A stretch of DNA of 23,580 nt from Protostelium mycophagum (taxonomy: Eukaryota; Evosea; Variosea; Protosteliida; Protosteliaceae). Position numbers and translations under genes: made by a program. The stretch spans positions 1 through 23,580 of the forward strand of contig KV921006.1 in assembly GCA_002081555.1 (NCBI GenBank). Reading direction: 5' to 3'. Below the pieces are notes generated by a model. It had not been told where the DNA came from and did no database searches. It saw only the letters and a program-made list of their open reading frames with translations. Below are positions 17,606-23,580 of the stretch, piece after piece (position 1 is the first letter of the stretch; the number at the start of each line of letters is the position of its first letter).

Positions 17606-18078
17606 CTGATACGTTGTTAAGAAGACTGCCGCTGTTGATATTGAAGGCACTATTCATAGTACTAAGTGACAGTGAGGTCAAACAATCATTGTAAAATCTA
17701 GATTTACGAACTTTCTGACCACAGATCAAGTCAAAGTCAGAAAGTCAATAAGGGGCCCCACAAATTTGTACACTTGAAAATTATTGATTGCACACTGGCA
17801 GGTACACCAAAATAGCAGACTTGGACCCTTTTGTTTTAATCAAAAGAAAAGTAGTACTACGCATACTGTGGTGTTGGGTGTGGTTTTGAGACCAAGATGT
17901 ACGCTTTCATCTTCTGAAATAAATTTCCGCCGTTCCGCAAGTGCGGCATTTGATGGGTCCAAATGACGTTTAATTTCTATATCATCAGTATAATATCAAT
18001 CAACATGTAATTATCTAGGGGAACTGACAGTAATATTGTCGCCAATAACAGCGAAAGGGAGATAATTGCACCAGAATT
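17606..18078. other. no gene recognised
   Basis: Two short plus-strand frames (60-66 codons) without recognisable features. Any upstream exons of the minus-strand gene ending at 17491 should lie here. Confidence 0.35.
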
Positions 18079-18294
18079 ATGGTCTATTGGGATATTTCTG
18101 AGCAGATCATATGGGCAATTAAGCATGATATTCATTTCCCCTCAAGATCTCTTATGAAAACAAACAACCAAACTGAATGTCATACATGTGCCAGATTCTC
18201 AGCTGCAGCTGGAGAAAGTGAAAAACTGGTGATTTGTGATTGGAAAGAAAATCATAAATCAATGGTGCAAAAATATTGTGTTGCAGTGCCTTGA
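18079..18294 (+). CDS. unassigned Cys-containing ORF
   Basis: ATG frame of 71 codons: MVYWDISEQIIWAIKHDIHF, then TECHTCARFSAAAGESEKLV, ICDWKENHKSM and a stop. It reads like a real exon. A CHTC and a later ICDW could be part of a small zinc site but there is no complete pattern. A second long plus-strand frame (18276-18779) follows in another register; its later half runs antisense to the CARD-like copy, so it is not called. Confidence 0.3.
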   Translation: MVYWDISEQIIWAIKHDIHFPSRSLMKTNNQTECHTCARFSAAAGESEKLVICDWKENHKSMVQKYCVAVP

Positions 18295-18473
18295 AATCAG
18301 CAGCCAATCCAGGTCAGTGTACACCTCTTGAGGAAGTAGATCACAATTTTTCAAGATGCAAGTTTACTCTGAATAAACAACAGAGTCTGAATAATGTAGT
18401 CTCTTCGCTCACTCAGGTTTGTGTTGGGCAAAGCATTTCATTGGCGCTAAACAGCAGAGTGAAAGGCTTGCAA

Positions 18474-18556
18474 TTATTTTTCAACAATTCCGGTACGAAA
18501 CGTGAATGTCTCGGTAAGGCAGTCACTGGGGATGCTTACGTCGATGGTCACGTCGC
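18474..18556 (-). other. exon-like segment, VGDVTIDVSIPSDCL
   Basis: Minus strand: after a CCCCGGTAG acceptor-like site an open segment reads VTIDVSIPSDCLTETFTFRT then GIVEK and TAA. It is protein-like and lies 109 bases downstream of the CARD-like copy on the same strand. It may be the last exon of that fragment's gene. Confidence 0.3.
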
Positions 18557-18664
18557 CTACCGGGGCCCTTCACCCTGCCGCGGACACCGAGCTTTTCTAA
18601 ACTTTTTACGAGTGCAAAAGACTGCTGTAACCAACATCTTTACGGTAAGAGACGTGAATTTTTG

Positions 18665-18835
18665 TCATCGAGCATTGTTAGCGCGATGGCCTTCCGCTAA
18701 CATGAGATTGATGTCCGGATCAGTGATCTTCTCTTCCATCGTCTCAAAAATACGTAGTTTTTTATTCGTGACCGCGTAATGTTCCACATAGGCTCTGAGG
18801 CCCTCTTGTCAAGGAGGTGAAGAGTGAATATTAAT
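18665..18835 (-). pseudogene. inverted second copy of the CARD exon end
   Basis: On the minus strand ATTCACTCTTCACCTCCTTG and the following bases closely match 8374-8431 of the CARD exon on the plus strand (TLHLLDK, then AYVEHY). After an indel this copy continues in one frame as RAYVEHYAVTNKKLRIFETM, EEKITDPDINLMLAEG and HRANNAR, TGA at 18667-18665, which is longer than copy 1 and may show the true continuation of the family. Its upstream part is cut off exactly at the left end of repeat A copy 2. Confidence 0.6.
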
Positions 18836-19378
18836 TTTGGAATTTGCGTCATGGTACGGATTCTATATTATCTCGTTTCTCAGGAACGCTACAGAAATTT
18901 TGACTGTCTCAGATGATACTTCACTGTCTCAAATACATGTGTCCTAATTTTGGGATTTTTTAAACGCCGGCGAGATTTTATAGAAAATATTTATTTCCTC
19001 AGTTCTTGCTTTTTTGGTCAAACCGAGTTGCTTTTGGAGAATCCGTTAATTTCTTCTCTGCACTCCTCAGAAGTGAGTCTGTTGTATGTTTTTTGTCCTG
19101 CAAGACACCATGCTACGGAATACCTTTTACGATGTCCTCAGTTGGTCCTTCCGACTAAACTTTTTGAAGTGCAAAAAATCACAATGACATTGGACATTGG
19201 TCTCATCAACTCGACTTCGGCATGAACTCTCCAATCGCCTCTTGATCCCATCAACTTGCGATGTACATCGTTCATCACTTTGGATGTAATATCGCTCAGT
19301 AAGAAGGGCAAGTGTATCCCACTTAGAGAGCATGCCCTCAAAGACTCCAAGGCGTTGAATACACCACTCGGTTTTATT
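18836..19378 (+). repeat. dispersed repeat A, copy 2
   Basis: Longest copy; starts TTTTGGAATTTGCGTCATGG and ends near CACCACTCGGTTTTATTACA. Compared with copy 1 it has about 60 extra bases at 18998-19080. The minus strand carries a 99-codon frame with CIQRLGVFEGMLSKWDT, but the other copies disrupt that frame, so an active protein is unlikely. Confidence 0.85.
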
Positions 19379-20142
19379 ACATGAACTCACACTGGTCTTG
19401 GGAACAATTTGAGAGCCATGGACCATCGAAATTTGACCGATAGAGGGACCTTGCGAGAGATTTTGGAATTCTGATGTGCCAAAAATCTCTTCATCTCAGG
19501 AATTCACTGGGATTTGGCGTGAAAAGGAGGCATATCTCTCAAGATAATGAGAGTTCAAATGAGAACACAGTTATTGAAAGAAACTGTTATTCAATCTATG
19601 CTTGCCAAAAGATGTCTTCGGCATGTGGATGGAGTGCTTGTTCTGCTCACTTTTGAATTCAACAGATACAGTATGTATTTTGCAGCTAAAAAAAGCTGCA
19701 AGAGTTAGAAGAATTTTAAACTGAAAGGAAGTAGGTGACGAGGTTATGAAAGTGATATCTCCAAGACATATCGGTACAATAGAAAGATGGAAGGGTGAAA
19801 GAATGGTCTTTCTCTTCTGGTAAGTTCTGCCCAATGTGTGTGGCTGATCATGAATTTAGTCGAGACTACTCTCAATATTTAACCTATGGTCCTGATACTG
19901 TCATACTCACACCTATCACTTCCGAGTACGACTAAAATACATTTAACAAAATGTATACACTGACACATGTATACAGACCAGAATGGCTGCAATTTGAGAG
20001 GAGCAATCACAAGAGAATGACGAGTAAACTGATGAAAACTGATGCAAAAGATAAGGTCGTTGAAGGAGAGGAAAAAGAATGGGGTAAACCTTACAGATAC
20101 GAAGTCGAGTGATAAAGGGGTATGTACACGTGTACTTGTTGC
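19379..20142. other. intergenic region with a possible 5' exon
   Basis: A plus-strand ATG frame at 19951 reads MYTLTHVYRPEWLQFERSNH then KRMTSKLMKTDAKDKVVEGE and ends TGA about 34 bases before the next ORF, in the same register. It could be a 5' exon of that gene if an intron removes the TGA-TAA; a GTATGT donor at 20120 with acceptor CACAG at 20162 is available. Bases 19430-19940 show nothing else. Confidence 0.35.
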
Positions 20143-20616
20143 ATGTCCATTGAAAACCACAGTTCATATTGTAAAAACCTCGTTGAAGATGATAAGTTCA
20201 TAGAGACGTTTATAGAGATGCTGGACATTGTCAATTCAGTTCACCGATCCAATATCATCATTGCAGTTTTCACCAGTGATACATTTGCACAATACCAGAG
20301 AGATGGAGTGACGAAATTATACATAACTGGTTTCGGTGAGTGACCAAGATGATCCCTGTAATTAATGACTTCAGGGCGTGCATTTATTTGTTTTGCAAAG
20401 GATAAAATCGAGGAGCACAAACAAAATGATATGGTCTTACTTGGATATGTATTCCTGTCTCTTTTGATGAAAGACAAGAGATTATTAGACCTGCCAATGG
20501 TAAAGAGAAAATCAGATGCCAAAGAATATTTTGATGGACCAGCCACCCCAATCATACAAAGGTATAAGAGAAGACAAACTCAATTGCATAAATATTTAAT
20601 GCCACAGAATGCTTGA
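20143..20616 (+). CDS. unknown two-exon gene, about 145 residues
   Basis: From ATG 20143: MSIENHSSYCKNLVEDDKFI, ETFIEMLDIVNSVHRSN, then TSDTFAQYQRDGVTKLYITG. A 40-bp intron (GTGAGT at 20335, GACTTCAG to 20374) joins in phase 1 to GRAFICFAKDKIEEHKQNDM, LLGYVFLSLLMKDKRLLDL, and ends LHKYLMPQNA, TGA. The helical make-up recalls armadillo/HEAT-type helices, but no motif proves this. Splice sites and frame agree well; function unknown. Confidence 0.5.
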
Positions 20617-20756
20617 TAAAACTATCAGTCACCAGAATGCCATTGAGGAGATGAAAAATCTGCAACAACAGAACAGAGACGAATGATATTTCTGTCCCTT
20701 GCCTCACAATAAAGACGAAGAAGAAAAAAAAAGTGTACATGGTGGAATAAATAAAA

Positions 20757-20905
20757 TACGTGACTCAATTGTTTGTGCCAAAGAGGGAGCGGGTGACTCA
20801 ATTATTTGTGCCAAAGTGGATGAGACGAGGGGCTGCTCAATCATTTGTGCCAAAGAGGGAGCAGGCAACTTAATTGTTTGTGAGTGACTTAGATGTTTGT
20901 GCCCG
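20757..20905. repeat. 34-39 bp minisatellite, about 5 units
   Basis: GTGACTCAATTGTTTGTGCC AAAGAGGGAGC-type units follow one another with variable ends. The plus strand reads repeats of the form DSIICAKEGAG, the minus strand repeats of the form SLAQIIESPAP, and both frames stay open. The same unit occurs at 11644-11706. Confidence 0.85.
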
Positions 20906-20909
20906 TCAT

Positions 20910-21245
20910 TTGGCTTCACTTTCCTGAACCTATACATCTTCTTCTCCTGCATGTAATCCTGCGTATCTGCTGAATATACATATCCCAACTGTAATTGTGC
21001 TCTTGTTGAACCCATCTCCGCAGCTCAAGTCAGCCATTTCAGTGCTCTCTTTCTTTGTTGTTGTTGGCTAATCTGGTCGCATGCCGTTACTTTCTCAGCA
21101 AACATGAGTCCCATCATATAGTGTGCTTCAGTATGTTCTTGCTTGGCTGCTTTCTTTAACCAGAATAATGCATCTTCCAAAATAAAACTTTGCCTCCTTG
21201 TCTCCCTTCAATGCTTATCTCTCTGCTGACCAATAATTAGCTATA
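20910..21245 (-). pseudogene. Sel1-like repeat protein fragment, TGA and frameshift
   Basis: Minus strand reads KGDKEAKFYFG, then after a one-base slip EDALFWLKKAAKQEHTEAHY, MMGLMFAEKV, later RALKWLT, TGA (21027-21025), AAEMGSTRAQLQLGYVYS. These are Sel1/TPR-like helical repeats (A..WL.KAA..G...A...LG..Y), which act as protein-interaction scaffolds in ER-associated degradation and signalling. The TGA sits where CGA (Arg) is expected before AAEMG. With the upstream slip this shows a decayed gene. Downstream the open frame runs straight into the minisatellite. Confidence 0.7.
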
Positions 21246-22008
21246 TGTATAAATTAGTCCCTTTGCTGTCCTATTTGAGTTCTTGGCAGAGGCGTCCGCG
21301 GTTTTTCCTGAGCAAGGATCGTTCTTGGTGGTGAGATTTGCCCTGGATCTGGCCGGGCTGGATTTCTCTACATCAGAATGCTGTTTTACACATCCTCATG
21401 CTTTTTATAAAAGTTTGCCGGCGTTCAAAAAATCCCAAAATTAGCACATATACATATGTACTTGAGACAGTAAGGTATCATATGCAACAGTCAAAAGATC
21501 TGTAGCATTCTGAGGAATGTTTTAATCCGTATCATGATGCAATTGGGGGCCAGCTACAGTGCCAATTCCAGCACACAGCACGTGATTTATGATCAAGTTG
21601 ATAATGATGATATTCCAATTGCATTTTAACCGCTATTTTTGCTTGCTAAGCAAAATTTCGTAACAAATCTACACACTGCTTATTTCCTCAAGAAAACATA
21701 AAAAACATACGTGTACAGAAAGTCTCTGCTCTTTTTTCTGCGCGGGTGCAGATGCGACGATGTCTTCTTTTTGATGAAAATATTCACTCAAACACCAAAA
21801 GAGGTTGATCTTTCAATGTCTACAAATTCGTGTCGGATAACATTCTTCAGAATATAATAATATTTGAAAATTATTGATAACTGACCAATTATTTTTTATA
21901 ATCCCGGTAAGCGACGTAACCATTTGGGATCTTACAGAACCTCAATTCAAAACATACTTGAAGAACTACTGAGAGGTAGAAGATATCTGTGATAAGGATA
22001 CTGACTGA
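21246..22008. other. no gene; holds an inverted piece of repeat A
   Basis: Apart from the repeat at 21414-21541, one splice-like ACATACGTG word at 21707 recalls the minus-strand GTATGT donors of the modular gene at 3807-4381, with an open minus-strand stretch before it (EDIVASAPAQKKEQRLSV). The match to that gene's exons is too weak to call. Confidence 0.35.
21414..21541 (-). repeat. dispersed repeat A, inverted partial copy 3
   Basis: The reverse complement matches the first about 130 bases of copies 1 and 2 (CATCATGATACGGATT through TTTGGGATTTTTTGAACGCC). The rest of the element is absent. Confidence 0.8.
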
Positions 22009-22392
22009 ATAGTATACTCCTCGTCATCTGCAGAGTATAAGGTTGAAATAGATAACCACTGCAATTTTGCAGCAAAACAGAATATCGATCTTACCACCTC
22101 TTTCACACAAGCGTCAAGAGATCTCATTGCCGCTCATCCTAAGACGTACAAGCTACTTACTGCAAGAACCAGAGACAGAACTCCACAATTGCTGACGGTG
22201 AGACTTCACATTTCCTCCAAAATAAGCGTGATCTCCTGCTCCTTTAGCCTGAAAGATTCACTCATTCAGGATCAAAAGTATTTATCAACAAGAATTTCAG
22301 CACAGCTGCGGGAAGAGATGGAAATCAACAAGTCACCTTTCAGAATGAGATGTTTGAGTGACAAATACTGGTCCATAGCGCTTGAGCTATAA
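22009..22392 (+). CDS. unassigned 127-codon open frame
   Basis: Open after a TGA at 22006: SAEYKVEIDNHCNFAAKQNI, DLTTSFTQASRDLIAAHPKT, YKLLTARTRDRTPQLLTVRL, and a Lys/Glu-rich end DKYWSIALEL, TAA. There is no ATG in the first half, so this is probably an internal or last exon. A GTGAGA at 22198 could be a donor that would shorten it. No family recognised. Confidence 0.35.
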   Translation: MVYSSSSAEYKVEIDNHCNFAAKQNIDLTTSFTQASRDLIAAHPKTYKLLTARTRDRTPQLLTVRLHISSKISVISCSFSLKDSLIQDQKYLSTRISAQLREEMEINKSPFRMRCLSDKYWSIALEL

Positions 22393-22649
22393 CTGGAAAG
22401 CGCGGCTCTTTCAGGATGATATTGTTAGTGCTCCTGCTCTACGGCTGTAGCTCTCCTTCTGGCAGTTGTGGAAGCGGCCTGTGGGCCTCGCCATGCCCGG
22501 CTAGGGTTGTCTCATCACTCCGTCCAGTGTGAGGCAGACAGCTCTTTGTCTCTCTCATGAAGGCTCAGGTTCTTCTCAATATCCTGTTCCTGACCGCATC
22601 ACTGACTCAACCCTATGCTCGCACATGAGATTGATGTTCAACGGGCAAT
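22393..22649. other. short GC-richer stretch, no gene called
   Basis: The base composition is richer in G and C than the rest of the window, and no frame or repeat stands out. Confidence 0.3.
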
Positions 22650-22812
22650 AATATTGGCAAGTTGTAAAGGTGCTTAACCGCAATGAAAACTGGGCAGTTA
22701 CCCTACTGCAAAAAATTCAGCAGGATCGGGACCTGATGGTCTGCATGTGCTCCAGCCATCTGGCAAGCAAATTATTCTTCCGGAAGAAGCAGATACAGCT
22801 GTAAAGCAGTAG
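22650..22812 (+). pseudogene. relic of the 97-bp repeat gene, with its own 3' end
   Basis: Plus strand reads WQVVKVLNRNENWAV, a diverged match to the VVKVLNRDEDSTITV units on the minus strand at 13313-13565. A frame change at the A run then gives NSAGSGPDGLHVLQPSGKQI, ILPEEADTAVKQ and TAG, with AATAAA at 22825-22830. The second part supplies a plausible intact C-terminus for the family. The change of frame in the A6 run suggests decay. Confidence 0.45.
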
Positions 22813-22824
22813 CACTTACGTGTA

Positions 22825-22830
22825 AATAAA
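22825..22830 (+). promoter_or_regulatory. AATAAA polyadenylation signal
   Basis: Lies 12 bases after the TAG of the preceding plus-strand gene end. Confidence 0.45.
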
Positions 22831-22894
22831 GAAACACTGAACTGAACTGAATCACAGAGTGCAAACTTGCAGCCCACGAGAATGAACATGATTA

Positions 22895-23179
22895 GGCCAG
22901 CGGGACGTTATCATCTATGCGGCACAAGATGAAGATCTGTGGGAGGGTATAGCGATGTTTAATGCAGTGAGATCTTCAAGACCTCGGTACAAGTGCCAGA
23001 AGCTCCTACTGGATTGTTTATATGTGTTGGACCATATCCGTAGTTGCTGTACAGTCCATTTATCAAGGCTTTCGATGGTATTTTTGTGCAGGGGGAGGGC
23101 TGTCATTCGGTATGTTATTTGTATATATAATACAAGAACAAACGTTGTTCGTCTCGTTCAACAAAGCCCTTCTTTTTGA
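22895..23179 (+). CDS. unknown exon, possible TIR-like start
   Basis: After an ATGATTAG acceptor-like site the frame reads GQRDVIIYAAQDEDLWEGIA, MFNAVRSSRPRYKCQKLLLD, LYVLDHIRSCC and ends at a TGA. The first strand and helix (DVIIYAAQDEDLW) recall the box-1 region of TIR domains (DVFISY..EDE), but no later TIR box is visible, so this is only a suggestion. A longer frame in another register (23022-23480) runs into the terminal repeat and is probably not coding. Confidence 0.3.
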   Translation, partial: GQRDVIIYAAQDEDLWEGIAMFNAVRSSRPRYKCQKLLLDCLYVLDHIRSCCTVHLSRLSMVFLCRGRAVIRYVICIYNTRTNVVRLVQQSPSF

Positions 23180-23333
23180 GCCTAATATTTGCACTAAGTT
23201 CCTTTCGTATTCCTCGAGGAAATGGTTCAACCAGTCCTCCTGTCTTCCTGATCATTCGGATGGGACGTGCATCGCACGCAGGGGAAGAGGGATGAAAAAT
23301 TCAGATTTTTTCAATTTTTTAAAAATTCTTTTT

Positions 23334-23580
23334 CAAGTCCAGAGAAAAACAACATTCAAGATTTTGAAGAACATACGTGCGTTTCTTGGATGCAGCCGCA
23401 TAGAGTGTAACCTCTTTTTGGTCTGTTTTCAAACCGGTCACATTGACTCTGAGTTCTGGCTAGGGGCTAAAAATAGTTGAGATTTTTTTCAATGTTTTCC
23501 AAAAAAAATCTGAATTTCTCCTACAGAGAACAATAATCGAAAATGATGATAGTGAAACATACGTGCTTCTTTTAACTGCG
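23334..23580. repeat. perfect direct repeat, copy 2, at the window end
   Basis: Identical to 4134-4380, including the exon with PELRVNVTG on the minus strand and its in-frame TAG. The identity runs to the very last base, so its true end is unknown. Confidence 0.97.

Noticed and set aside
18276-18779. 167-codon plus-strand ORF
   Set aside because: Its second half runs antisense to the CARD-like copy and the VTIDVSIP exon, and it has no family features; the first half may hold an exon but cannot be separated.
23022-23480. 152-codon plus-strand ORF reaching into the terminal repeat
   Set aside because: Its last third is antisense to the modular exon of the perfect repeat and includes intron sequence, so continuous coding is unlikely.

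Overview
ORGANISM. The window is intron-rich, AT-rich nuclear DNA from a eukaryote. Several genes can only be read by removing short introns, about 34-110 bp, with GTAAGT/GTGAGT/GTATGT donors and pyrimidine-AG acceptors. AATAAA signals lie close behind stop codons. A CARD-like death-fold exon, a PARP catalytic domain and a Tc1/mariner transposase fit best with an invertebrate animal; small introns and many CARD/PARP genes would suit a sponge or another early-branching metazoan. This is an inference and no species is claimed. No tRNA, rRNA, CRISPR array or bacterial operon signal was seen.

LAYOUT. 1-2000: 3' end of a decayed Tc1 transposase, then a degenerate multi-exon gene on the minus strand. 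2950-3625: a possible SAM-like gene fragment. 3800-4400: a minus-strand gene made of duplicated 30-codon exon modules. Its 247-bp upstream part recurs without a mismatch as the last 247 bases of the window. 4800-8020: the best genic block, all on plus: a highly repetitive charged-helix protein, a complete six-exon PARP whose ATG overlaps the stop of the gene before it, and a 3' exon of a glutathione S-transferase with a one-base lesion. 8090-8840: a CARD exon and a truncated coiled-coil ORF. 8820-9280 and 18836-19378: two copies of a dispersed repeat (repeat A here), with an inverted partial copy at 21414-21541 and an end fragment at 1515-1592. 11268-13630: a run of small minus-strand genes with introns, ending upstream in 97-bp tandem repeats. 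15357-16626: a 2OG-Fe(II) dioxygenase that looks like the TET/JBP family, followed by an acidic ORF. 17490-18840: exon-sized fragments, including an inverted second copy of the end of the CARD exon. 20143-21245: an unknown two-exon ORF, a 34-39 bp minisatellite and a Sel1-repeat pseudogene. 22009-23179: unknown ORFs and a relic of the 97-bp repeat protein.

HOW IT FITS TOGETHER. The region looks like an accessory, rearranging locus: gene fragments are duplicated, inverted and interrupted by repeats, and many carry one nonsense codon or one frameshift. The PARP gene is the only recognisable enzyme here that can be read with all catalytic residues and no lesion, given the proposed introns. The dioxygenase keeps its catalytic residues but needs one frame correction. 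CARD, PARP and Sel1 modules are often used in stress or innate immune signalling in animals; that shared role is inference only. All splice assignments were made by eye and need transcript data.
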